Source of the DNA: Paratractidigestivibacter sp003150175
GTDB lineage: Bacteria; Actinomycetota; Coriobacteriia; Coriobacteriales; Atopobiaceae
NCBI RefSeq assembly: GCF_964283195.1
Contig: NZ_CAXYLH010000002.1
Strand: one strand, 5' to 3'
Length of the DNA stretch: 64,000 nt
Shown in pieces: positions 34,613 to 45,000 of this stretch. The first letter of the stretch is position 1. Each line of letters begins with the position of its first letter. The notes beneath the pieces were generated by a model. It ran no database searches and was not told the origin of the DNA. It worked only from the letters and a program-made list of their open reading frames with translations. A program made the translations under genes and the position numbers.

Positions 34613-34903
34613 ATGGAGATCACCGAGGAACACAGGCTCTATGCCGCGCTCCGGTCGCTCAGGACCGACGAGGAGGCCGCGGCGTTCCTCGGCGACCTGT
34701 GCACCCCGCGCGAGATCGACGACCTCTCGCAACGGCTCGAGGTGGCGGCGATGCTCTCCGAGGGCCACTCGTACGCCGACGTGAGCCGTGCGACCGGCGC
34801 TTCCTCCACCACGGTGAGTCGCGTGTCCAAATGCCTGAACGGCGAGCGGGGCGGCTACCGCACGGTGCTCTCGCGCCTCGACGGGGCTGGCTGCGCCGAC
34901 TAG
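34613..34903 (+). CDS. YerC/YecD family TrpR-related DNA-binding protein
   Basis: A 96-residue protein with CAGGAGGC site. Helical, with the family hallmark LCTPREIDDLSQRLEVAAML followed by helix-turn-helix YADVSRATGASSTTVSRVSKCL. It resembles the TrpR repressor but lacks evidence for tryptophan binding. It precedes the addB-like gene by 79 nt and may be transcribed with the repair genes. Target unknown. Confidence 0.88.
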   Translation: MEITEEHRLYAALRSLRTDEEAAAFLGDLCTPREIDDLSQRLEVAAMLSEGHSYADVSRATGASSTTVSRVSKCLNGERGGYRTVLSRLDGAGCAD

Positions 34904-34982
34904 GGGATTGTTGTCCCGTCCCCGTCGTACCATCAAACAAAGAAGAACCTTGAGCCGCGCTTTGCGCGGGATGGGGGAGCCC

Positions 34983-37900
34983 ATGGCCCTGCACATCGTC
35001 AGAACGGAGCGGGAAGAGCCGCTCACACCTGCCGTCGAGCGCGCGCTGCGCGCTGGCATCGGCGCCGGCGGGCGCGCGACGCTGCTTTTGCCCACCTTCT
35101 CCTGCGCCCTTAGCGCCCAGCGGGAGCTCGCGTCGATGCCGGGGCTCGGCGTCGAGGCGACGACGGCCTCGTCCTGGGCGGCTGAGCGCTGGGGCGTGTG
35201 GGGCGACGGCAGGCGCGTCGTCGACGGCATCTCGCGCGACATACTCTGCCTGCGCGTCGTTTCCCGCGCGGCATCGCGCGCGGGGTCGCGCGTGCGGGAC
35301 AACGAGGGCACGAGGGGGCTGCTCGCAGGGCTGGTCTCGCGCGCCCTGCCCGAGCTTCTCTCGGGCGAGGCCCCCTGCGGGCTCTCGGACGCGGAGGCCG
35401 AGGTCGCGGGCCTTGCCCGCGACTATGCGCGGGAGCTCGAGGGCGCGGGGATCGTCGAGCCCTGCGAGGTGCTCGGGCTTTTGCCGGGGGCTCTTTCCGC
35501 GGCGGACGCCTCGGCCGTCGTCGCGAGCGGCCTGGACGACGCCGGCCTCCCGCAGCTGAGGATGCTCGCCCGGCTCGCGCGCGACCGCGAGGTGACCTTC
35601 GTCTGCAGGGCCACCGATGCTCCCGCCGACGAGCTCGGTCGGCTCGCGGCGGACCAGCTCCTCGCGCTCGCGGCCGAGGCGGGCGTCCCCGCCGAAGAGG
35701 AGGCCGAGGACGATGGCGTGGGCCCCGCAGGCCGACCGGGGGAGCTCGCGCAGCTCGTCTCGCGCGTGTTCCGCTCGGAGAGCGCCCCCATAGAGCCGAC
35801 CGGGTCCGTGAGGGTGCTGCTGCCCGCCGGTCCCTCGGCGGAGCCCGAGGCAATAGCCTGCGAGGCCGGCCGCGAGGCAGGCGAGGGGTGCCGGTCCATC
35901 GCCGTCCTCGCGCCCGACGCCGAGGCCGCCTGGAGGGAGCTCTCCCCGAGGCTCGCCGCCCGCGGCATCGGCGCCAGGACGAGCCGCAGGGTGCCGCTCG
36001 CCTCCCTCGAGGCCGGACGAGCCTTCCTGGAGCTCATCGACGGGGTCTCGCGCCTCGTCGGTCTGCTGGAGGGCTGGCCCGCGCCCGTCCGCCTCAAGAA
36101 CAAGGACCTTCGCGTCGAGCTGCGGGACATGTCGTGGTGGCCGCCCCGCGGGCTCTCCGACTTCCTGGCGTCGCGGATCTCGGGCGTCGACGCCTCCCGC
36201 GCCCGCGCGCTCGACGCGCGCTGGAGGGCGAACAGACTTCTCACCCCCCAGGCCGTCCTCGACCAGCTCCAGAACGAGCGCGCGACGAGCGCGCCGTGCG
36301 CCGCCGCCGTGCGCGAGCTTCTCCGCGGGCGCGTGGGGTCGTGCGCCTCGAAGCTGCTCCAGGCGCTGCTCGGCCGGGGCGAGGGGACCGAGGAGGGCGC
36401 GCCCGTCCCCGAGGCCTTCCGCGCCGAGGCGACCGCGGTGCTCTCCCAGGCGCTCTCGGTCGGCGCCGCGCTCAAGGAGTGCGGGATCTCGTTCGACGCT
36501 GCCTCGGCGAGCCCCTCCGAGCTATCGAAGCTGCTCGACACCGCCTCCGCGGTGCTGCGCCGCCGCTCCGTTACGCTGAGGGCGTCGCGCGAGGTCGAGG
36601 GCGCCCGGGCCGAGGCGCTCATCTGCGTCCCCTCCGCGCTCGACGCGGCCCCGCTGTCCTTCGACGCCGTGATCGTCTGCGGCCAGACCTCGGTGGAGTC
36701 GCCCGTCTCGGGCACCGACGACGCGCTCGCCGCGATCCTGCGCGCCTACGGGGCGCTGCCCGAGCGCTCGGCGATGGCGCGGGCGCGCAGATCGCTCGAC
36801 CGCGCCGTCCGCGCCGCGCGGCGCACGGTGGTCCTCGAGCGCTGCCTGTTCTCGGCCGATTCCAAGGAGTGCTTCCCGAGCGTCGCCATGGGCGAGGCCC
36901 TGGCGTGCTACGGGCTTTCCGCGGACGCCTCGGCCTCCGATGTCCAAGCCGTCCTGGGCCCGGGCAGCGTGGCGTCGCGCGGCGAGACGGACGTCTGCTC
37001 CAACGCCGCGGCGACGGGGGAGGCGCCCGCGAAGGCCGCCTCCTGCCCGCCCGCGCCCGCCGGGAAGATCGACCCCGGCCTCGCCTCCTGCGTCACGCCC
37101 CCGCAGGAGGGCTCCGAGGACGCCTCGCCGCTCCTCTCGGCCTCACAGATCGAGACCTACCTCGAGTGCCCCTACAAGTGGTTCAGCCTGCGCAGGCTCA
37201 GGCTGCGAGACTCCGACGCCGGCTTCACCGGGGCCGAGACCGGCACCTTCGCCCACCGCGTGCTCGAGGTAACCCACCGCAACCTGCTCGCCTCCGCGCG
37301 CGCCGCGGCGGACGGGGACGGCGAGCTCGCTCGCCTCGAGCGCGAGGAGGAGGACGGGATGCAGTCCGAGGCCTACGTCGCCTGCGCCGAGCGCCTCGTC
37401 GCGCTCGCGCAGGAGGCCCCCTCGGCCCGCCTGGCGGGGTCCCGCGTTGACCTGGACACGCTTGGGGCCGCCCGCGACTTGATGTCGCGTGAGTTCGACG
37501 GGCACCTCGCGCACCAGTTCCAGCTCACTAAGGGAAAGAGACCCAAGCCCCAGGCCCTCGTCGCGCACACGGCCGCCGAGGAGGGCAGTGTCGCGGTGCT
37601 CCGGCGCGACCTCACGAGCCTGCTCGGCTACGAGGCGGGGATCCTCTCCGGGTTCGAGCCGCGCTTCTTCGAATGGGGCTTCGGCAAGCGCGGGGCCTAC
37701 GTCGAGTACGCGGGCGTTCAGCTCACGGGCACCGTGGACCGCATCGACGTGGACGCGCACGGCCAGGCCGCGGTCATCGACTACAAGCACAAGGGAGCGC
37801 GCGGGTTCGCGGCGGAGTACGACGCCTTCGGCAAGGAAGGCTGGGGGGCGCAGCTCGGCGCCGACGGGCTCGTCCTTCCCCGCAGGGTCCAGTCGCTGAT

Positions 37901-38258
37901 CTACGGCCAGGTGGTCCGCCGCGCGTTCCCGCAGCTCAAGGTGGTCTCGTCGGTGTACTTGTGCACCAAGCCCGGCCATGAGCTCGCAGGAGCCGTCGAC
38001 GCGGAGGTCCTCGGCAACGTCTTCGGCGCGCATGCCCCGAGCTCGTCTCGCAGGCCCCGGCTCGAGGTCCCGAGGGACGCGGGGTTCGGGGACGTCGCCG
38101 GCGGGCACGGCATGGAGTCGCTGCTCGACGCCTGCGAGGAGAAGATCGCCGCGGCGCTCGGGCGGATGCTCGCGGGCGACATCGAGGCGCGCCCCATAGA
38201 TGCCCACGCCTGCGACTACTGCCCGGTCCTCAACTGCGAGAAGAGGTGCTCCAAGTGA
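34983..38258 (+). CDS. addB: AddB-like PD-(D/E)XK nuclease subunit
   Basis: A 1091-residue protein; ATG 34983 with GGGGGAG upstream. The C-terminal nuclease domain is clear: GTVDRIDVDAHGQAAVIDYKHK gives the D...DxK catalytic set. The iron-sulfur cysteines are split, one at IETYLECPYKWF (about residue 727) and three in CDYCPVLNCEKRC at the very end, as in AddB. The N-terminal helicase-like part has no Walker A (it reads LLLPTFSCALSAQREL), so it should be ATPase-inactive. Overlap with the next gene (GTGA) supports an AddAB complex that resects double-strand breaks for recombination. Confidence 0.85.
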   Translation: MALHIVRTEREEPLTPAVERALRAGIGAGGRATLLLPTFSCALSAQRELASMPGLGVEATTASSWAAERWGVWGDGRRVVDGISRDILCLRVVSRAASRAGSRVRDNEGTRGLLAGLVSRALPELLSGEAPCGLSDAEAEVAGLARDYARELEGAGIVEPCEVLGLLPGALSAADASAVVASGLDDAGLPQLRMLARLARDREVTFVCRATDAPADELGRLAADQLLALAAEAGVPAEEEAEDDGVGPAGRPGELAQLVSRVFRSESAPIEPTGSVRVLLPAGPSAEPEAIACEAGREAGEGCRSIAVLAPDAEAAWRELSPRLAARGIGARTSRRVPLASLEAGRAFLELIDGVSRLVGLLEGWPAPVRLKNKDLRVELRDMSWWPPRGLSDFLASRISGVDASRARALDARWRANRLLTPQAVLDQLQNERATSAPCAAAVRELLRGRVGSCASKLLQALLGRGEGTEEGAPVPEAFRAEATAVLSQALSVGAALKECGISFDAASASPSELSKLLDTASAVLRRRSVTLRASREVEGARAEALICVPSALDAAPLSFDAVIVCGQTSVESPVSGTDDALAAILRAYGALPERSAMARARRSLDRAVRAARRTVVLERCLFSADSKECFPSVAMGEALACYGLSADASASDVQAVLGPGSVASRGETDVCSNAAATGEAPAKAASCPPAPAGKIDPGLASCVTPPQEGSEDASPLLSASQIETYLECPYKWFSLRRLRLRDSDAGFTGAETGTFAHRVLEVTHRNLLASARAAADGDGELARLEREEEDGMQSEAYVACAERLVALAQEAPSARLAGSRVDLDTLGAARDLMSREFDGHLAHQFQLTKGKRPKPQALVAHTAAEEGSVAVLRRDLTSLLGYEAGILSGFEPRFFEWGFGKRGAYVEYAGVQLTGTVDRIDVDAHGQAAVIDYKHKGARGFAAEYDAFGKEGWGAQLGADGLVLPRRVQSLIYGQVVRRAFPQLKVVSSVYLCTKPGHELAGAVDAEVLGNVFGAHAPSSSRRPRLEVPRDAGFGDVAGGHGMESLLDACEEKIAAALGRMLAGDIEARPIDAHACDYCPVLNCEKRCSK

Positions 38259-41200
38259 CGAGCCAGAACACACCGGCCGCCCCGGCCGTCGACCTGTCCG
38301 GCCTGAACGAGGGCCAGGCGAGGATCGCGCGCACGCTCGACATGCCCCTCTTCGTCGAGGCGGGCGCCGGCTCCGGGAAGACCTTCACCCTGACCCAGCG
38401 CGTCGCCTGGGCGCTCTCCCCGGGGTCGGGCCCCGACGGAGCACCCTTCATCGACGACCTCGGCCAGGTCCTCGTCATCACCTTCACCGAGGCCGCCGCG
38501 CGCGAGATCCGCGAGCGCGTGCGCTCGACGCTGCGACGCGTGGGGATGCAGGAGGCGGCGCTCAGCGTGGACGACGCCTGGATATCGACCATCCATGGGA
38601 TGTGCTCGCGCATCCTGCACCGCCATGCCCTCGACCTCGGGCTCGACCCCGATTTCCGGGTCGTCGCCGGCTCTGAGCAGGACGGCATCTACTTCCGCGC
38701 CATGGACACGGTCATGCGCGGGGCGCGCGACGACGCGCGCCTGCGCGAGGCCGTCGCGTCTCTCGGCACGGGGACCTGGTCTCCCGATTCCGGGTACTCG
38801 AGCGCCATGGGCGTCGTCGACGGCGTCCTCAGGGCCTCCAAGGCGCTGCCGGGCGGCATCGGCTCGCTCAGGTGCGCCGAGCCGTCGGAGGGCTGCGGAA
38901 TAGACGCCCTCATGCGCGAGCTCCTCCTTCGCATGGAGGAGCTCGGGGCCGAGAAGCTCTCGGCCTCGGCGGCGTCGAAGGTCGGGCCCGCGCTCGAGGC
39001 CCTGCGCGGCTTCGACGCCCTCGCGCCCGGCCAGAAGGACGCCGGCGCCGCGCTCGAGGCGCTCGGCCAGGTCGCGCTCCCGCGCTCCTCCAAGGCGATC
39101 GCCGATAAGCTCAAGGACGTCAAGGAGGCGCACGCCCAGGCCCTCGCCGAGGCGTACTTCCTCAGGTCGAGGGGGCACGCTGAGGCCTTCCTCGAGCTCG
39201 CCCGCAGGCTCGATGCCGAGTACTCTAGGGCAAAGCTCGAGGCCGGCGCCTGCGACAACGACGACCTCGTCCAGCTCGCCTACGCCGCAGTGCGCGACGT
39301 CGAGGCGGTGCGCGCCGACTACGCGGGGCGCTTCCGGCTCGTGATGGTCGACGAGTTCCAGGACACCGACGACACCCAGCTCGCCTTGATCGAGCTGCTC
39401 TCGGGCCAGGACGGCCGGCACCTGTGCACCGTCGGCGACGCCCAGCAGTCGATCTACCGCTTCCGCGGCGCGGACGTGGGGGTCTTCTACCGGCGCGGGG
39501 AGGGCGTTGCCGACTCCGGGCGCGTCCGGCTGGACACGAACTACCGCAGCCACGGCGACATCCTCAAGTTCGTAGAGCGCGTGAGCCGCGGCAACTCCGC
39601 CCCCGGCCTGGGGACGGGCGGCGGCGCGCGGGGCACCATGGCGCCCGGAGCCTTCATGCACCTCGACGACTGCCCGACGCGCAAGGACGCCTACCGCGCG
39701 GCCGACCTTCCTCGCATCGACGTCGAGGTCGTCCGCGGCAAGGGCGCCTCGGGATACGCGACCAAGCAGCAGGCGGCCACGCTCGCCTCGCAGGTCGCCG
39801 ACGCCCTCGTGCGCTATCGGGACGCAGGCGAGCGCCCCGGCGACATGGCCCTGCTGCTCGGCGTGACCTCCAACGCCGCGCTCTACATCGACGCGCTCCG
39901 CTCCCGTGGGCTGGAGTGCGTGGTCACGGGCGGCTCGACGTTCACGAAGGCCCCCGAGGTCAAGGTCGTCTGCGCGCTTCTCCACACGCTGGCCAACCCC
40001 GCGGATACCCAGTCGGGGCTCTTCCCCTTGCTCGCGAGCGAGATGTTCGGCGCGGACGCCGACGACTTCTGCGAGCTCGGAACGAGGCGGCAGGAGAAGC
40101 TCGACGCCCCGACGAAGCGGCCGATCGACCAGGGGCTCGACGCCTTCGAGTTCCTGCCCGGCCACGTCCCCTCGGCGCGCCTCTCGCTCGCTCGCGAGGT
40201 GATCTCGCGCGCTCTCGAGGACGTGCGAACGATGCCGGTTGCGGACGTCTGCGCCCGCGCGGTGCGAGACTCCGGCTGGCTCGCGCGTCTCGAGGCCGGC
40301 GGCACCGAGGGCATGGCGCGCGCCGCGAACGTGCTCGCAGCCGTGCGCTATGTGCGCGACCTCACGCAGTCTCTCGGCTTGGGCCCTGCCCGCGCCGCGA
40401 CCGAGTTCGACCTCTGGCTCGCCTCGTCGAAGATCGCGCCCGCCTCGCTCGCGGGCGCCGACGGCGGCCAGGGCGCGGGCACGGTGCGCATCATGACGAT
40501 CCATGCATCGAAGGGCCTCGAGTTTCCCGTCACCGCGGTGGCCGAGTGCTGGAACGACCCCCGTGACTCTTCGGGCATCGCTGTGTTCGGAAAGGACCCC
40601 GCCGGCCTCGTCCTCAAGCCCTCAGGCCTCCCCGACGCCGAGGCAAAGAAGCTATCCTCGGCTTTGGGCGCCATCGACGCCGAGGAGGCGCTCGCCGACC
40701 TCGAGGACGGCCGGGCGCTCCCGCTCTCCGCGGCCTTCGTCGCCTGCGGCCAGCGCGACTCGATCGAGGCCGCGCAAGAGAAGTCGCGCCTGCTCTACGT
40801 CGCGATGACGCGCGCCCGCGAGGCGCTCGTGCTCGGCGTCTCCGCACCCTGCGGCAAGGCGGGGGTCTCGTCGACGATGGCCTCCGACGCGCTCTTCGCG
40901 CTCTTCGGGACGCGCGAGCCTCCGGCGCCGGGCGTGGGCTCCGTCGACTTCGGGGGGACCTCGCCCGCCCGCGTGCGGTGCGTTGAGGTCCAGACCGATG
41001 GTAAAGGAGAGGAGAAGGCCTGCATGGCCGACTCCGGCGGATCGCTTCCGGGCTTCGACGGCCCGGTGCCGCTCGACCCCGCCGCCATCGTCGCCACGGG
41101 CACCCAGGCTGCCCAGGCCGGGTCCCCTGAGCGCGGGTTCGACCTCTACGACATCGCGTCCGCGGCCCCTGGGCGCATTGGCACCTGGCGCGCCCGCGAG

Positions 41201-41842
41201 GGGGTCTACAGTTACAGCTCAGTCCACGCCGCGATTGCTGCCGAGGAAGGCGAGCCCGCACCCGCGCCGTCGCGTGCCGAGCGCGAGGCCGCCGAGGACG
41301 GCGCGCCCACGGGTGCCGACGCGGACCGCGCGACGAACCTCGGCTCCGCCTTCCACGAGCTCGCTCAGGCCATGGCCGAAAGCGGCCGCGAGCCCAATGA
41401 TGCCCAGGTGGACGCCATGGCCCGCAGGTGGAACCTCTCGGCCCGCGCACGGGCCCGGCTCGAGCGCGCCCTTGCGCGCTGGGAGGGATCCTCGATCCGC
41501 TCCGAGGCGCTCCGCCACACGCTCGTGCTGCCCGAGCAGCCTTTCTTCGTCCTTGCCCCCTCGGAGCACGGCGACTACCTCGAGGGCGCGATCGACCTTC
41601 TCTGCACGGATCCGGGGAGCAAAGAGGCGCTGGTCGTCGACTACAAGACGGGCGACGCCGGCCTCTCGGTCGGTGAGGCCCGCGCGCGGCATGCGGTGCA
41701 GGCCGAGTTCTATGCCGGCGTCCTTACGGGCCAAGGCTACTCCCGCGTCGAGTGCGCCTTCGTCTGCGTCGAGCGCGAGGACCCCGCAGACCCCGCCGAG
41801 CCCCTCGTCCTGCGCTACCGCTTCGGCGAGGGCGCGGAGTAG
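38255..41842 (+). CDS. addA: AddA-like helicase-nuclease (UvrD superfamily)
   Basis: About 1195 residues. GTG 38255 overlaps the addB stop as GTGA, with AAGAGG 8 nt upstream; GTG 38246 is an alternative. Motifs: EAGAGSGKT (Walker A), ITFTEAAAREI, VDEFQDTDD (Walker B), VGDAQQSIYRFRGAD, DTNYRSHGDIL, IMTIHASKGLEFPV and LLYVAMTRARE. The C-terminal PD-(D/E)XK nuclease shows GAIDLLCTD...LVVDYKTGD. It is the ATP-driven motor and second nuclease of the AddAB complex. Together with dnaE and ruvCAB downstream it forms a replication/repair block on one strand. Confidence 0.92.
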   Translation: MTSQNTPAAPAVDLSGLNEGQARIARTLDMPLFVEAGAGSGKTFTLTQRVAWALSPGSGPDGAPFIDDLGQVLVITFTEAAAREIRERVRSTLRRVGMQEAALSVDDAWISTIHGMCSRILHRHALDLGLDPDFRVVAGSEQDGIYFRAMDTVMRGARDDARLREAVASLGTGTWSPDSGYSSAMGVVDGVLRASKALPGGIGSLRCAEPSEGCGIDALMRELLLRMEELGAEKLSASAASKVGPALEALRGFDALAPGQKDAGAALEALGQVALPRSSKAIADKLKDVKEAHAQALAEAYFLRSRGHAEAFLELARRLDAEYSRAKLEAGACDNDDLVQLAYAAVRDVEAVRADYAGRFRLVMVDEFQDTDDTQLALIELLSGQDGRHLCTVGDAQQSIYRFRGADVGVFYRRGEGVADSGRVRLDTNYRSHGDILKFVERVSRGNSAPGLGTGGGARGTMAPGAFMHLDDCPTRKDAYRAADLPRIDVEVVRGKGASGYATKQQAATLASQVADALVRYRDAGERPGDMALLLGVTSNAALYIDALRSRGLECVVTGGSTFTKAPEVKVVCALLHTLANPADTQSGLFPLLASEMFGADADDFCELGTRRQEKLDAPTKRPIDQGLDAFEFLPGHVPSARLSLAREVISRALEDVRTMPVADVCARAVRDSGWLARLEAGGTEGMARAANVLAAVRYVRDLTQSLGLGPARAATEFDLWLASSKIAPASLAGADGGQGAGTVRIMTIHASKGLEFPVTAVAECWNDPRDSSGIAVFGKDPAGLVLKPSGLPDAEAKKLSSALGAIDAEEALADLEDGRALPLSAAFVACGQRDSIEAAQEKSRLLYVAMTRAREALVLGVSAPCGKAGVSSTMASDALFALFGTREPPAPGVGSVDFGGTSPARVRCVEVQTDGKGEEKACMADSGGSLPGFDGPVPLDPAAIVATGTQAAQAGSPERGFDLYDIASAAPGRIGTWRAREGVYSYSSVHAAIAAEEGEPAPAPSRAEREAAEDGAPTGADADRATNLGSAFHELAQAMAESGREPNDAQVDAMARRWNLSARARARLERALARWEGSSIRSEALRHTLVLPEQPFFVLAPSEHGDYLEGAIDLLCTDPGSKEALVVDYKTGDAGLSVGEARARHAVQAEFYAGVLTGQGYSRVECAFVCVEREDPADPAEPLVLRYRFGEGAE

Positions 41843-41846
41843 GTCG

Positions 41847-41996
41847 CCTCGTCGGCCGTCGCGCGGGGCCGGTGTCGGGTTGTTCCCGGCGCAGTTCCGC
41901 ATGAGCCCGAGGCCACTTAATGTGGCCTCGGTGCGAAGAGGACTGTCCGAGCACGGGGACAACGCCGACGCCGGCCCCGCGCGACGGCCGACGAGG
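41847..41996 (-). repeat. Core-and-arms palindromic element, copy 1
   Basis: Outer arms at 41847-41887 and 41955-41996 are near-perfect inverted repeats (first 26 pairs perfect, then one G-U and small bulges). They enclose a 61-nt core (41893-41953) shared at 57/61 positions with the copy at 59669-59729, in opposite orientation. Inside the core a 10-bp hairpin (41907-41916 with 41922-41931) has a 5-nt loop. The element starts 4 nt after the addA stop and lies upstream of the dnaE promoter. I see no significant open frame within it; it is most likely a non-coding structured or mobile sequence. Confidence 0.85.
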
Positions 41997-42022
41997 CTCT
42001 TGGCGAGCTCATTGCGATGCGA

Positions 42023-42053
42023 TTGCGCTGGGGCGCCCCAGCGCGGTTACACT
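42023..42053 (+). promoter_or_regulatory. Probable dnaE promoter with a 20-bp palindrome in the spacer
   Basis: TTGCGC (42023-42028) and TACACT (42048-42053) with 19-nt spacing. A perfect 20-bp palindrome (42025-42044, centre GGGGCGCCCC) covers the -35 and spacer, a likely operator or DNA-bending site. Start codon of dnaE 38 nt downstream of the -10. Confidence 0.45.
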
Positions 42054-42090
42054 AGGTACGGAAAACTCTCGACTGCAAGGAACCCGTCAC

Positions 42091-45000
42091 ATGGCCTTCG
42101 TCCACCTGCACAACCACTCCGACTTCAGCATCCTCGACGCCGCCACCCGCATCCCGGACATGGTCAAGCGCGCCGTCGACCTGCACATGCCGGCCATCGC
42201 GCTCACCGACCACGGCTATATGTTCGGCGTGCCCGACTTCGACCTCGAGTGCCGCAAGTACAACGACGCCCAGAACGACATGAAGCAGTGGAAGCACGAT
42301 GTGGAGTGCTTTAAGAAGGACTGGGAGCTCGAGGAACCGGAGCCCGACGCCGACGGCGCCGGCCCGCACGACCGCGTGCACGCCCAGTGGGCCTCCGACG
42401 TCGAGGTCTGGGAGTCCTCGGGGCATGATCTCTCGGCTGTCGAGGCCAACCGGCCCGAGCTCCTCATCAAGCCGATCTTCGGCTGCGAGGCATACTTCAT
42501 CACCGACGACTGCATCGAGAAGGGCACCAAGCAGCACCGCTACCACCTGCTGCTCCTGGCGAAGAACGAGACCGGCTACGTCAACCTCATGAAGATGATG
42601 AGCGAGGCCGGCTCGGGCGACATGTTCTACTACTACCCGCGCACCACGCTCGACATGCTGCGCCGCTACCACGAGGGCATCATCTGCAGCTCCGCCTGCG
42701 TGTCCGGCATCATCCCGCGCATGTACTTCTCGGGCCAGCCCGACAAGGCCAAGGAGTGGGCGCTCACCTACAAGGAGATCTTCGGCGACGACTTCTACCT
42801 CGAGGTGCAGGACCACGGCCTGGAGGACCCCTCCTGGGGCGGGTTCAACGACCGCACGCTCTCCGAGCAGATCATCCGGCTGGGCCACGAGCTGGGCATC
42901 AAGGTCATCGCCACGAACGACAACCACTACCTCACCCGCGAGGACGCGCCCACCCAGGACATCCTCAGCTGCATCGGCACCGCGTCCAAGGTCGACGACG
43001 TCAACCGCAAGCGCATGACCGGCACCGAGTTCTACGTGAAGAGCGAGGAGGAGATGCGCGAACTCTTCTCGTGGGCGCCGGAGGTCATCGACAACACCCT
43101 CGAGGTGGCGGCCAAGTGCGACTATGAGCTCGACTGGACGCACATGTACCTGCCCAAGTTCCCTGGCCTTCGCGAGGGCGAGACCTCCGAGGAGCGCTTC
43201 CGCGAGGAGTGCGAGAAGGGCCTGGCCGTCCGTTACGGCGAGGACTGGAAAAACGTCGAGATCGGCGGCTGGAACGTCCTCGACCGCCTGAACCACGAGT
43301 ACAACATCATCTGCACCAAGGGCTTCGCCGACTACTTCCTCATCGTCCAGGAGTACGTCCAGTGGGCTAAGCGCAACGGCATCGGCGTCGGCCCGGGGCG
43401 TGGCTCGGCTGCGGGCGCCCTCGTCGCCTATGCCATGGACATCACCACTTTCGACCCGCTCTCCAACGGCCTGATGTTCGAGAGGTTCCTCTCGCCCCAG
43501 CGTACCGAGATGCCCGATATCGATATGGACTTCGACGATGAGCGGCGCCTCGAGGTCGTCCAGCACGTCCGCGAGGTCTACGGCCCCGAGCGCGTCTGCC
43601 ACGTCATCACCTACTCGACCATCAAGGCCAAGCAGGCCATCAACGACGCCTGCCGCGTGCTCGGCTACCCCGTCTGGCAGGGCCAGAAGCTCTCGAAGAT
43701 GATCTCGGGCGACCCGAAGGCCAAGCTCAAGTTCGTCCTCAACAAGACCGAGGGCAAGGAGGACATGTACTCCCCGGACTTCGAGGAGGCCTACAAGAAG
43801 GACGAGGACGCCCGCCGCATCATCGACTCCGCGCTCTCCATCGAGGGCCTGCACCGCGGCGAGGGCGTCCACGCCTGCGCCGTCCTCATCGCCCCGACGC
43901 CCGTCAACGACCACGTCCCGACCAAGGTCGACACCAAGGGCGGCGTCGAGATCACGCAGTACGAGGGCCACTCGGTCGCGGACATGGGCCTGCTCAAGAT
44001 GGACTTCCTGGGCCTGCGAACGCTCACCGTCATCTCGAAGGCGCTCGCCAACATCCGCGCCGCCTACCCGAACCCCGAGGACATCGACCGCATGCCCGAC
44101 GTGGTCAAGCAGACCATCAAGCCGGGCGCTACCTGCGTGGACATCAACGTCGACAAGATCCCCTTCGATGACCCGAAGATCTATGAGCTCATGGGCAAGG
44201 GCCACACCGCGGGCGTGTTCCAGATCGAGTCCGCGGGCATGACGGCGACCATCAAGGGCATGCAGCCCAAGGAGTACCGCCAGGTGGTCGCTCTGATCGC
44301 CCTGTACCGCCCGGGCCCCCTGGGCGCCGGCATGGTCACGAGCTACATCAACCGCATGAACGGCAAGGAGCCCGTCGCCTTCTACGACGACCGCCTCTCC
44401 GACATCCTGGACGAGACCTACGGCACCATGGTCTACCAGGAGCAGGTCATGCAGATCAGCATGAAGATGTCGAACTTCACCCCCGGCGAGTCGGACTCGC
44501 GCATCCGCAAGCCGGTGGCGAAGAAGAAGATCAAGATGCTGACCGACCAGATCTTCCACTGGGAGGGCAACGGCGCCGACGAGACCATCTACGACCACTG
44601 GATCAACGGCGCCGTCGAGAACGGCTACAAGAAGGAGGTCGCCCAGCGCATCTGGGACGACGTCCTCGAGTTCGCGTCCTACGCGTTCAACAAGTCGCAC
44701 TCCGCGGGCTACGCCATCCTCGTCATGCAGACCGCCTGGCTCAAGGCCTACTTCCCCAAGGAGTACATGGCCTCGGTCCTCACGTCCTACATGGGCAAGA
44801 CCGAGAAGATCGTCCACTACGTCACCGCCTACCGCCGCGAGGGCGTGGCCATCCTGCCCCCGGACATCAACGAGAGCGGCCGCGACTTCACGGCGACCCC
44901 CGACGGCGTCCGCTTCGGCTTTGCCGGCATCCGCGGCGTGGGCGAGGCCGTGGGCGAGGCCATCATGGCCGAGCGCGACCGCGCGGGGGAGTTCCGCGAC

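Noticed and set aside
41847..41996. Integron attC site or group II intron/retron RNA for the repeat element
   Set aside because: attC sites conserve the ends and vary the middle, the opposite of what is seen; there is no reverse transcriptase or integrase in the window and the core is too short for an intron.
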